Positions 1 through 11,616 of a stretch of DNA of 64,000 bases are shown one piece after another. The position numbers and the translations under genes are program-made. Each line of letters starts with the position of its first letter. The first letter of the stretch is position 1. Source of the DNA: Saccharina japonica (taxonomy: Eukaryota > Sar > Phaeophyceae > Laminariales > Laminariaceae); the NCBI GenBank assembly GCA_008828725.1, contig MEHQ01004229.1:188731-252730 (forward strand). Reading direction: 5' to 3'. The notes beneath the pieces are model-generated. The model had not been told where the DNA came from. It was given only the letters and a program-made list of their open reading frames with translations, and did not search any database.

Positions 1-46
1 CCCTGTGGAGCGGGGGGAGGCGCGTACATATAGGGGGGGGGGGGGG

Positions 47-128
47 GGTTGTACTCATGTCATGCGTGGCCGTAGTCGTATGACCATAGACCTTCGCATC
101 CCGACAGTGCCGGGACGGGACGGTACTC
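47..128 (+). repeat. CATGGCCGTAGTC dispersed repeat, copy 1
   Basis: About 80-130 bp repeat that follows a run of G and reads TACTCATGTCATGC, then GGCCGTAGTCGTATGACC, then a CGGGACGGAGCACGTTGGG-like stretch. At least seven copies lie in the first 8 kb and I saw none elsewhere in the window. No coding or inverted-repeat ends; class unknown. Confidence 0.6.
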
Positions 129-205
129 ATTTGTTGCTTGCCTTAATCGTTTGGCTATTGGCGACGAATCCCTTTCGAGACGGGGGGGGCACCGTTTGTA
201 CTCCT

Positions 206-1170
206 GATAGAGACACCTCCAGCTTTTGGGGGGAGAAGGTTGACAAAAATGGAGTGATTCCAAGATAAACCAGCCAACAGATCGAGATTGAACATACAGA
301 TAAGAAAATAAAAAAAGGCAGGACAGAAACTATGAACCAACAATGAACGAGAGAGAGGACAGAAAAAACACGAGATGATATGAGGAAACAGACAAGAAGC
401 AGCAAACAGAAAACGACAAAAACGGCATTGAGAACATAAAATCCTGTAAGATCAATGAAACAACGAACTTAAATAAAAGGAACGCTGAAAAAGATAAAAC
501 AAGAGGCTAGACAAGAGCACGTAAGACTAGGCAAGATAAGGGAAAACTGAAAACAAAACGGTGCCCGCAAGCAGCACCACCACGTTCACCACCCCCGCTC
601 CATTGCACCAAACACGCCTCCATACCATCGCCCCTTCACTCCCCCTACCCGGCCCCGTGACCCCCCCCCCCCTCTGTTTCCATGCATGAAAATGAAGTAC
701 ACCCCCCCCGCCTGCTTTCTCTGCCTCCCGCACATAGTTCGAACCGAAAAAAGCGAACAATATAAATAAAAACAAAGTCAAAATCCCAAACAATTTACAC
801 CAAAAAAAGCAGTACGTACGTGCACTCGTATGTCTAAACGGCTTGCACATGCAGCAGCAAGCACGACCACATCACCCTCCTCTCCATCTCACCAAGCACG
901 CCTCCATATCGCCCCCCCCTCCACCCTTCCCATCGCCGCCTCCCCCCTTTTTCCTCTGCCATCTCAGCTCCCGCACGTCAGTAGAAACATCGCTACCGGC
1001 ACCACCCCCCAGCCCCCCCCCGACAAACGCCGTGGATGCTTCCGCGGACTCTCCATCAATACCGCCTCCGCTGCCGGGTTGGAAACCCGGGGATGTTTTG
1101 TTGAAAAACCACGCCGGGGATCTACCGACCACGCTTGTGCCAGGGAGAAATTCGCCCGCCTAATTTTAAT
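206..1170. other. no recognisable gene; C/G-run-rich sequence
   Basis: Several short open frames cross this stretch on both strands, but they owe their length to C and G runs and show no domain. It lies downstream of the last kelch exon found, so an undetected terminal exon is possible. Confidence 0.4.
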
Positions 1171-1231
1171 ACGGGGGGAGGGGGGAGGGGGGAGGGGAGG
1201 GGGGGCATAGGGGATGGGGCCGGGGCGGTGA

Positions 1232-1385
1232 TGTTGCTGTTGTTGTTGTTGTTGTTGCTGTTGCTGTTGTTGTTGTTGTCGTTGTTGCTGTTGTTGTTGT
1301 TGATGTTGCTGTTGTTGTTGCTGTTGTTGTTGCTGATACTGCTTTGTTGCTTAGTTATTTTTGTTGGTGGTGGTGGTGGTGGTTG
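1232..1385. repeat. TTG/CTG microsatellite passing into GGT
   Basis: Imperfect TTG and CTG triplets for about 110 bp, then GGT repeats. The open frame across it is poly-leucine on one strand and poly-Asn/Ser on the other, so I do not call a gene. Confidence 0.85.
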
Positions 1386-1455
1386 CGGGTGGTGGCAGAC
1401 CCAAAAGGCGGAGAGAACGCCATCCACTCCTCAACAAAACCGACCGTTCAACACA

Positions 1456-1960
1456 CCGTATCACACCCGGGTGATAAAATACCACACCCCCGTTGTCGGA
1501 CGAATTCGCAGTGTGTAACACAAAAAGCCAAGCTACGCGTCTATGTAAAAGTCTCGAGGAGATCCCTCCAAAAGCCACCGCTTTTCCTTCTGTGCGCCCC
1601 CGCCATGTCTTAAGGAGAAAATCGGCGACGAAATTCGTCCCACGGGGGGGGGGTGTGGTATCTTATCACCCGAGTGTATTTTTCCTTGTGTGCGCCCCCG
1701 CCATGTCTTTAGGAGATACTAGGCGCCAAAATTCGTCCCAGTGGAGGGGGGGGTGGTATCTGATCACCCGGGTGCCACTAATTTTCCTTGTGTGCGCCAC
1801 CGCCATGTCGTAACCCATTCAGAACTGAAAAAAAAAATGTCCCACACTAATTCCAAGTATTTCCCCCCCAAATTCGTAGGACCAGTTCTTAAAGGGTCAA
1901 GCAATAAATCGGCGACGAAATTCGTCGCAGGGGGGTTATCTTATCACCCGGGGTGATGAG
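1456..1960 (+). repeat. tandem repeat, about 100 bp unit, 3-4 copies
   Basis: Successive units share TTTTCCTTGTGTGCGCCC, CCGCCATGTC, AATTCGTCCCA, a G run and TATCTTATCACCCG. Units start near 1586, 1681 and 1783, and a partial one near 1905. The last full unit is interrupted by a TTAA-type mini-element. Confidence 0.7.
1811..1899 (+). mobile_element. TTAA mini-element, type 2
   Basis: About 85 bp: TAACCCATTCAGAACTG on the left and an inverted match near CCAGTTCTTAAAGGG on the right, with CCACACTAATTCCAAGTA inside. It has the form of a piggyBac-like MITE (ends CCC, target TTAA), here with eroded flanks. Confidence 0.6.
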
Positions 1961-2119
1961 TGTCATCTGGTATATATCAACAGACAAATTACGCGAGTGA
2001 CTTCGTGTAAGATAGAGCTACATAGAGGCATCTCCAAAAAGAAAAAGATTAGTAATAGTACTATTAATATATAGCAATCGTGAAACCATGGAAACAAAAT
2101 TATACCCAAGCAGGGGGTG

Positions 2120-2385
2120 GACGCGTGCTGCGATAGAGGTGTAGGGTATACCTTTTTTTGGCAGAAACGTTTTCGGAACCACGAGGCTCCTTAGCCCAAA
2201 ATTGTCGGAAATAAAAATCTTTGTCATGCAACATATTTCGTTGTATACATGGGGCCATGGGATTATTATTCATCGAGTTGATGTTTTAGTTTCGTCCAAA
2301 AATCAGTGGTTTGGTTTAAGGTACAGGGCTTCTCGAGTGATCAACCGCAGGAAACAAACGGTGCACCTCTACCGTAGCACGCGTC
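2120..2385 (-). mobile_element. GACGC MITE, full length
   Basis: Begins GACGCGTGCTGCGATAGAGG and ends CCTCTACCGTAGCACGCGTC, an imperfect inverted repeat of about 20 bp. The interior (GGCTCCTTAGCCCAAAAT, CCATGGGATT) matches the other copies. No coding capacity. Confidence 0.75.
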
Positions 2386-2533
2386 GATGGTCAACAAATA
2401 CCGACGGCGCTGGTGCAGTACAGGGCCCGGCGGGAGAAAATCCGTCCGCCTTTTTTTTCTTTTTTTTTTCAAGAGCGCTACAAAAGGGTGAGGATGGGCG
2501 TTGGGGTTGAGGGGGTGGGTCGCGTGTGGTGAG

Positions 2534-2572
2534 GTTGGTGGTGGTGGTGGTGGTGATGGTGGTGGTGGTGGT
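2534..2572. repeat. GGT microsatellite
   Basis: GGT triplets with one GAT interruption. The histidine- or proline-rich frames over it are by-products. Confidence 0.85.
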
Positions 2573-2912
2573 AATGCTGGCCAGCGATGCAATATGCATA
2601 CACAGGAGACCGCCCTACGCGCAAGTTGTCTGAGACATGGCCGTGGCACAACTCACTCCACGCAAGGGAGGCGTTACCCGCGTTTTATGATGCTCCGTCT
2701 CGAAAAGGGCTGCGTGGTCAACGGTCAAAAGGACTACAGAAAGGCAAGCAGCAAGTGAGGACACCCTCCGCCGACCCCCGCCCCCCCTTCCCCCCCCCCC
2801 CCCCCCTCCCCTCCACTAAAACGTGCACCACTCTGTCCTGTTCCGCAAAACAAGGGACATTTGTATTGTTACTGTTACGGGGGGTCATAGTAATAGTAAG
2901 TACAACCTACGT

Positions 2913-2936
2913 TACACACACACACACACACACACA
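2913..2936. repeat. CA microsatellite
   Basis: About eleven CA dinucleotides followed by an A run. Confidence 0.85.
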
Positions 2937-3050
2937 AAAAATACCGGTTTTTGTACGATATACCATAGGGGCCCCTATTTACTATTTATGGTTCCTTTCG
3001 TAAAACAAGACGGTCAAGAAATTCACGATAACGCAAGTCACGAAATTAAT

Positions 3051-3178
3051 CAACTGTCACCCACCATACCCTACGTGAAAATAGGTAACGCATCTGCTGT
3101 ACTCGTATTGCACTACAACTGTCACCCACCATACCCTATCATACATGGAAATAGGTACGCATCTGCTGTACTCGTATG
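3051..3178 (+). repeat. direct repeat, two units of about 64 bp
   Basis: Both units start CAACTGTCACCCACCATACC and end CATCTGCTGTACTCGTAT, with small indels between. They lie just downstream of kelch exon 7. Confidence 0.75.
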
Positions 3179-3199
3179 AAATAGTAGGTACGTACATAC

Positions 3200-3308
3200 C
3201 TGGTAAGACATCCAGCAGAGAGAGCGGCCGTCGAAGACATCGATCTTCCCCGTAGGCCCGAAGAAGGCGGCCACCTCGCGCGAAAAGGAAACCCCTTGTG
3301 TTGGCCCC
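3200..3308 (-). CDS. kelch gene exon 7
   Basis: Donor CCAG/GTATGT at the low end; acceptor after AACAAAG. Enters in phase 2 and leaves in phase 0. Codes for a blade with AAFFGPTGKIDVFDG. A closer AG at 3295-3296 would break the frame, so the acceptor at 3309-3310 is preferred. Confidence 0.7.
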
Positions 3309-6300
3309 CTTTGTTCATAAGGTATACACACAACACGAATATATACACGCATGCGAAGACGTACCAATGCACAGAAAGGGTGTTTGTTGTAACACAACAC
3401 AGGACACAACAGAACAGCACAGGCACACCAAAGCCAAAACACAACCCAGCAAACACAACCCAGCACAGTACAGCACAGCGCAGGCGACCGACAACACAGC
3501 GCAGCGCAAGCAAAGCACAAAAAGCGCACAGCAGAACACAGCACCGACACAACACGGCACAGCACGGCACAGCGGACACAGACAACGGTTTGGGGAGGGG
3601 ATGGGGGTCACATTCTTGTCAGATTATTTTTTCCGTTCACCTTTGAGATTGGTTTTTATGATGTGATTCCAATTGGCCGGGCCCTTTTACTCGTGTGCTA
3701 TCGTAATCGGGCGGTTTCGGTTTTTAGGCTACAGTAGTAGTCAGTGTCTATCTTATCGTGTATCCCATTGGTCGGTGCTCTGCCAACGTTGATGCAACAG
3801 TATATCGTTCAAAGCTGATTTGCCCCTCGATTTCATTGATCGATTGATCGGTTTCATGTTGACGAATTCATTGATATACGGCACACCTCGGACAGATAAT
3901 CTAGATAATTTCCATTTGATTATCTAGGTTCTTAAGGGCAGGTAGATCCCTGATCTGTATGATCTGTATGATCTGTATGATATAGCCCATGTTGCCGGGG
4001 AGAGCGGTATGATCTGCACCGTCTAGCACGTATTTCCAGCGCTGGACCTGCACTGTACAGATCCTGTACAGCACCCCATAACGGCAGCTTAGGATCTAGA
4101 CGATCTGTAGATGATCTATAGATGATCTGTAGATTATATATATGTAGGTGATCTGTAGATGATCTGTCGGAGATGTGATTACACTGATACATGATGCTGG
4201 TGTACGATTTGGGTATACATATTGGTTCATTCGTCGGTTGATTAAATCCCTGTTCTACGGTTGGTTGGTCGTTAGGTTGGTCGGTCGGTCGTTGGTTGGA
4301 TGGTCATTAGGTTGGTCGGTCGATCTGTTGGTTGGGTGGTCGTTCGATTGGTCGGTAGCTTCAATGGTTGTTTGGCTAGTTTTCCCAGTAATATACCCCG
4401 TAGAACGGTTCCTGGCTGATTGGGCCTTGACCGACTTCACAGTTGACACAATAGGTTCGTTCGATTTCGAGGCCTGGGTTGACAGCGAGGCGCGGGAGGG
4501 GGTATACTCGATATTCATGCATGGCCGTAGTCGTATGACCATAGACCCTCGCATCCCTACAGCAGTGCCAGGACGAAGCATGTCGGGTGATCACCGACCA
4601 GGCAGATATTGCTATTAAAATAGCACCAAGCGCGAAGCGCCGTGAGGTGTTCGGCGAGTCGCATGAAGGGCGAAGGGGGGGTGGAAGGAGGGAGGGAGGG
4701 AGGGAGGTACCTGACGGTCGGCGTGGACATCCTTGGCAAGAGTCTGTTCTCCCCGAAGTCGTACATGTCAACCATGGAAGAGTTGCTCGTGTTCGAGACC
4801 CCTCCCGCGAACAATCCCACCGTTCTCTTTTCCTGTGCGTTTCCAATCAAGAAACATCGAGAGAGGTTGGAGAGATAGGTATAGTGATACATACTTCGAA
4901 GTATATAGGAAGAGCGAGAGAGAGAGTACGGGTTCCGAAAAAAAAAACCACTTACAGTATACCTAACAAACTCCTGAAAAAAAAAAAAAAAACGTATTCC
5001 GGTATCCGATCACTAACATCAAAAGTCTAAATTAAACACCAGCGAAATAATTATTTTGACAATGTCCTAAAAAACAAAACAACGTACATACCTTTCCCAT
5101 AGTAATCTCGATCACCGCCGAGCCCATGTTGTGCCGCGCTTCCGACAGCGTGTGCTCCCCCCAAGCGGAAAAGCTCCAGGAGGACCCGTCCCACACCTCG
5201 GCGCGGTCGCTGTTGAAACCCAAGCCTCCCGTCCCCATGGAAACCTTTTTGGGCATTCAGTACGACGGGACGGGGGATGGGATGGCGGTGGGGTGGGGTG
5301 GAAGGGGTGCGTGGTTTTCACCCGGATTTTGTCGGCAAGGGGAAGAGTGAAAAAACGCCAAGAGTTGTGATGTCTATGGAAAGATCTCAACGAGATATTT
5401 CTTAAGATCCCAACGAAGCATTCCCGAAGATCTCAACAACATCTTCATCTTCCTAGCCATCTCAACGGCATATTTCCAAGTATCTCAACGACATATTTCC
5501 AAAGATCTCAACGACATCTTTACAAAGACATCAACGACATTTTCCCACAGACCTCAGCGACCTCTTCCTAGCCACCTCAACGACAAATTTCCAAACATCT
5601 CAACGATACCTTCCTAGAGATCTCAACCGCCTCTTCCCAAATATCTCAACGACATATTTCCCACTGAGATCTCTCCAAACATCTACACGAGATTTTTCCG
5701 AAACACATCATGATATCGCTGTATGTTTCTCCCTTTGGGTTCGAGACGCTGGGCTCCAAATATTCCTCCCAAGGGGTGAGCCATCTTACTATATTGACTA
5801 CAGTATACATACAGTACATACAACAAGGAAAGACAACCCCACCAACAACTCACCCTGCCCCCGGCGAACACACACTGATGCTTGAAGCAGCACGACGTCA
5901 TCTCGAAGCGCGGGGGGTAAGGCAAGAGCAGAACCGGAAGCTTCGTTATCTTGGCCTGCGCAACGCGACGCGCAAAAACACGAAGAGCAGTAAAAGGGGT
6001 GGCTTACGTACGAGTACGCAGCTGGTACCAGGAACGAGCGCCTGCTGTGTTATTCCTTTTCAGCTTGCGACACCCCCGAGATTTTTAGCTGACAAGCCAA
6101 CCAAAAGCCCGAAGGGGAACCTTGTATATATATGCATACGCGTTGTGACGAAATCCTCAATCTCACGGCTGTTATTATTAATTTTTATGAATATTGTATA
6201 CATTTGTTTTGTTAGGGCTGGTCACAGGTCGGGTCAAACAGGGTGGGCCAGGCCCGGTCGGGACAGGTAAGCGTGGTCCGACCCGACCCGTGCGAAGTTT

Positions 6301-9300
6301 GAAACCTCCTGACCCGATCCAACCCAACCCAACCCGACCCGATCCGACCCGACCCGACCCGACCCGACCCGACCCGACCCGACCCGACCCGACCCGACCC
6401 GACCCGACCCGACGCGCAATATTGCCGTACCGATAAAGCACTCCATCTGGCGCCTCCCGACGCGGGATGAATTTGAAGACTTTTTGAGCTGGCCCGACCC
6501 GACCCGAACCGACCCGACACGACCCGACCCGACCCGACCCGACCCCGCGCAATATTGCCGTACCGATAAAGTACTCCATCTGGCGCCTTACCTTTCCCGT
6601 GACGCCGTCGATGCCGTCCTCCCTAAATATGTCCACGGTATCGCTGGCGGTGTACTGTCCCCCCTCCGCCGTCGGGATAATGCCTCCGGCGACCAGAACG
6701 TGGGCTGTGTTCGACCAAGAGGAGGGGTCGCTGCTGTCCTTCGACCCCGTGTAGAAAACGCCTACTGATGCGGCGTATTTTGGCTGGCACAGCCTTTATG
6801 GAGGGGAGGGGAGGGGTGGCCGTAGTCATATGACCACAGACCCTCGCATCCCTACAATGCCGGGACGGAGCACGTTGGGTTTTCACCAACCAGGCAGAGA
6901 GGGGGGGGGGGTACTCATGTCGTGCACGGCCGTGGTCGTATGACCAAAGACCCTTGCATCCATACGATGCCGGGACGGAGCACGTTGGGGGTCCGGGGGG
7001 GAGGGGGGGGGGCGTGTACTCATGTCGTGCACGGCCGTAGTCGTACGACCATAGACCCTGGCATTCCTACAATGCCGGGACGGAGCACGTTAGGCTTTCA
7101 CCAACGAGGAAGACATTGCTTGCACCAAGCGCGAAGCGCCGTGAGGTTACAAACCTCCAACCCAGCACGTGCTACCATAGTCGACGATGCTCGTAAAAAC
7201 CCGCCTCCCTCCCCGCCCCCCCCGGCTTCGGCTCGAAAGGGATGGTGGGGTCAATGGTCAAAGGACTAAGGCAAGCGATAAATGAGTCTATGGTCATACG
7301 ACTACGGCCATGCATGAAAAAGAAGTACACCCCCCCGTCCTGTATCCTCCAAACACATAAACCTCCAACCCACCTCATGCTCTCAGAAGCGACGAGCGTA
7401 AACGCAACCTCCTGCGCCTCTCTCCCCTTCTCCTCCTTTCCCGCCTCCTTATATTTCCCCACTCCCCGCCGCACCGGAGTCAAGACGTCCACCACATCGG
7501 TGGCTCGGCAGTTCTTGAGCAGCAAGTGCGTGTTCGGCAAGGGGCTCGCTCCCCTAACCCCCCCACGGCTACCGTCAATGTCAACACTCGCTGCCGACCC
7601 TTCCCCTCCCCCCTGCACCCCCACCGCCTCCCCCGTCGGGGTAGAGGGGGGGACATCAATGCCGCATCCCCCCGCGAAAAAAAGGGCGCCTGTGGTGGCT
7701 CCCACGCCTATGTCTGTGCGGGGAGTTCCGAGCCTGTGACGGCGGGACTGACTGGGGCGTAGCCGGAGGTAGGGTGTAATGGGGGGGGGGCGGGGGGGTG
7801 GGTCAGTACTGAGGGGAGGAGGTAGGGGGAAAGAGGGGGGGGGTACTTATGTCATGCATGGCCGTAGTCGTAGGACCATAGACCCTCGCATGCATACAAA
7901 TATCAGGAGGAGCACGTCATGCTTTCACCGACCAGGCAGACTTGCACCAAGCGCGGGAAGGGAGGGGGGGGGGTGATGTGGGTGCTAACGGTGGTGGTGG
8001 TTGCGGTAGCGGTTCGGTGGTGGTGGTGATATTGGGTGGCAATATTTGGTGTTGGTATTGTTGGTGTTGTTGTTGTTTTTGGCGGAGTTGCTAGTGCTGG
8101 TGGCGGTAGGGCGACGGGAGTCTGGCATAAGCACTCTGACCCGAAATATAAGAGCCACTAATAAAATAATAGTTAAGGCGAACGGTCCTTATATTTCGAG
8201 TCAGAGTGGCAGGGACACAGACGGCGGTGTTAAGTCGAGCTACCTAGCCCACGGGTAAGGCCCGGAGGCCCGAGGAGCCAACAAGCAGGCGGTGTGCTGC
8301 AGGGGACACGGGGTTGTCCCCGTCAACAGCAGCAGGTATTGCAACCAAGGGGTACCCCCGAATACGAAAGCAGAAATTGCCTACCTCTAACTCAGAGTGC
8401 GATCCCCAAAACGTTGTTGTTATGGTATTGCATTGTAGAAGTGACAGTATAATATGAATAGTAGCAGCACTCCGGTATTGGTAGAAGTCGAAGTAGTGGC
8501 AGTAGTAGCGGTAGCAGTAGCAGCAGCCGTAACATAGGTAGGAGTAGAAGTAGTTCCACGATTTAGCGTGTCGAGGAATACGACGCGCCTACGGATGAAG
8601 CTTTTAATGCCGGCAGAGGTATTCGGCTAGGCCGAGATTTCGTGGGCTAATAACGATGCTTCAGGAGTTGCAGTACTGGGTATAAACCTACTGTGATGTA
8701 GCGCTGTCATAGGACTGGTAGTAGAGGGTGCTCTTAAACCGTTGTCGTACGCACTGCTGACGACGAGACACGGCGATCAGTGACGTAGAGGAGAGCCGGT
8801 GATCTACCTATCGAACAGCGGCATCACAATTTTGATTTTTTTTCGATCGGAGTATTCTTATAACAAAAATAGATACGCTGGTAGGCTCTATTGACACGAG
8901 CTGTACGTCTCAATAGTATACACGAACAAGCTGGCGAGAGATAGAGCGTGTGCGCTGCTAGCCGTGCAACTCGAAAAAAAGTCATCCCTTATGGCTTGGG
9001 GCTCCAGGAATATATACCGACGTCAACAACGACAACGCGGTCTTCTTTGCCTTCGAAAATACAAAAACAGCGCGCAGCAACACAAGTACCATCACGCCGC
9101 GCGCGCTGTACACCACCTTCCGTTCCGCTTTGCACAACATCCTACCGGCCCGGTAGTTTAGTGGTTGGCTTCAAATGCCACTGTTCGTAGCATTGGTACC
9201 CGAGTTCGAATCCCACCGCGGTGAGACTTTGACTGTAGTTGCAAAAAATAAAAAGGAACTCATGTTGCTGAGAGCGCCTTCGTGGCGTGGGTATAATAGG

Positions 9301-11582
9301 CGGAAATCGACGCGAGTCGACGAGGGAAAAGAAAGTGCTGAAATCTTCTCGCGATGAAAAAAAACGTAAGAGACGTACCGTAGCGGGGAGGGGAGGGGGG
9401 AGAAGAGCCTACTTATAGTGACGACCCCGGCTCTGAGTTACGACTAAAGAGGGAGAGAGAAAAGAAGGGCGAAGATAAATAAAAAATGGGATGGGGGAAC
9501 AAAAAAAAAAAAAAAAAAACTACGTCGTATGATGTAGCAGTCTGGGGTGGTTCTCGTGGCCGGTGCTGCAATGCCTTAACCCGCTCAGGACTGAAAAAAC
9601 CCCCCACTAATTTCAAGTAGTTTGTCCCCAAATGTTTGGGACCAGTTATTAACCCATTCAGAACTGAAAACAAAAATCCCACACTAATTCCAAGTGGTTT
9701 GTCCCCAAATTGCGTGGGACCAGTTCTTCAGGGGCTAACTAAGGATGCGAGATATCGAACAGGGAAGGAGTGCGATCGTTTATTCAGCGCTCGATTTCTC
9801 TTCAAGACATTGGTGTGAGGGAGGGTGGGTTGCCTAAAGTCGGGACATCATACTTTCGGATGGCTCTCAAACCAGAACTTTCCGAGAACACTTTGTTCGG
9901 TATTATTAGCATCGTTGCCGTTGTCGACCACGAAAAAAAAACCGATCACATCCCCCTGTCCGACAACTGCCATCCTTAACCCCTTAACCCTTTTCGGACT
10001 GCAGTCCCGTTTTGGGGACAAAGCACTCTAATTCTAAGTAATTTGTCCCCAAAACGGGACTCCAGTCCTATAAGGGTTAAGAAATGGTCCAACGTATTTG
10101 GGGACAAACTACTTGGAATTAGTGTGGGATAAGTTTTTGTAGTTCTGAATGGGTCACCGGCGTTCACTTTTGATTTCGACAAATATTGTTCCCTCTGAAC
10201 CCCCAAATCATACTCTGTCCCGCAATATAAGCACCATTTATACCTTAAAATTCAATAAAAGGGCGCTTATATTTCGGGGCAGAGTGGTATGTATGAACAT
10301 ATCTAGGCTTCCCTTCGGGATTGTGGTGGACTTGGAATCCCAGTGGTGCACGTACGTAGCAAGTTGAAAAGGGAGAACACATGCAGCAGGCGTCCGTCCG
10401 CTCCTCGTACGTACCAGCAGCTACTCGTACGCACGTACCCACCGCGCAAGAACGAGAGTGGACAAGTAAACCTATCTTGAAAGCCAAACAAATAAAAAAT
10501 AAAAATAAAAGTACCCGTATGTAGCCACCGGGCAAGTGGCCGGGCAGCAAGTAACACCCACCAGCCCAGAAGGAGATTATAGATAGTTCTATTCCCAGAG
10601 TAAGCCCTACGTATATACCAGGTGCTGGCTTTATCGTATAATTCTTATATGTACCAGGCATGTACCATACCTACTATATCGGGGGACCATAGTAAAAATA
10701 GGTAAATATATAAGTTTTGGTGTGGACCGTAGTTTCTATTTATAGGACTGGAGTCCCGTTTTGGGGACAAATCACTTATAATTAGAGCGGTTTGTCCCCA
10801 AAACGGGACTGCAGTTCTAAAAGGGTTAAGAACTGGTCCCCTGTTTTTGGGGACAAACTACTTGGAAATAGTGTGGAATAAGCTTTTCAGATATGAATGG
10901 GTTAATATGGTCCTCCGTAATACCAGGTATGGTATGTACCAGGTACGTACTCGTACGGATATTAAATTACCAGGTACCGCTGCACCGCGCATGGAGCATT
11001 GGAACGATGACATGTACCATATTATACCTGGTATAGTATAGAACACACGGGGTAAACTACAGTACTTGCTGTACCGTACATTTAGGTATGTTTCAATACA
11101 AGGTTGAGGTTCCCCTTCGGGAATTGTGGCTTGACTTGAAATTCCGGGGAGTGTCGCAAACTGAAAAAAGCGAACACAATATTCGCAGTAGGCGTTCGTC
11201 CCTCGACACCAGCACACCAGCTACTCGCATGTAGCCACCTGGCAAGAACGAAGGACGCAGGCTACGGTAGCCTGCATGCAGGTGCACCATCGTTTTGCTG
11301 AGGGTGGTCACTTGAGGAGCTCTATACTAATAGTAAGTCAAAAAGTGATTTTGGAGGAAAACAAAAGTGCTTCGTACGCGATTAACAATCCCACGGATTA
11401 ACTATGCAACGAAAAATAGTGCAGCAACAAAAAAAAAGGGATTCCGACGAATTTGAGTTGAAGAGCCCTGTCATTCCGAAAACATTTGACCCAAAAAGTG
11501 CTACCACTCTATATCGTAGCACGCGTCGAAGCACATAGAAATCATCTCGATGAAAACTATTTGAAGACCAACTATTCTGTTT

Positions 11583-11616
<34 letters not shown>

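Noticed and set aside
1135-1518. 127-codon frame, poly-leucine
   Set aside because: Generated by TTG/CTG repeats followed by GGT repeats; the opposite strand is also open as poly-Asn.
3122-3585. Cys-rich 147-codon minus frame upstream of exon 7
   Set aside because: Its upper part is the ACAGCACA array in intron 6; only the lower part (3200-3308) is coding.
6178-6636. Frames reading GRVGSGRVG / PDPTRPDP on both strands
   Set aside because: A pentamer repeat (GACCC) keeps all frames open; the region is intron 3 of the kelch gene.
9150-9230. Functional tRNA gene
   Set aside because: Box A and B are present, but the sequence is joined to a SINE body with an A-tail; the same holds at 15139, 37472 and 57285-57345.
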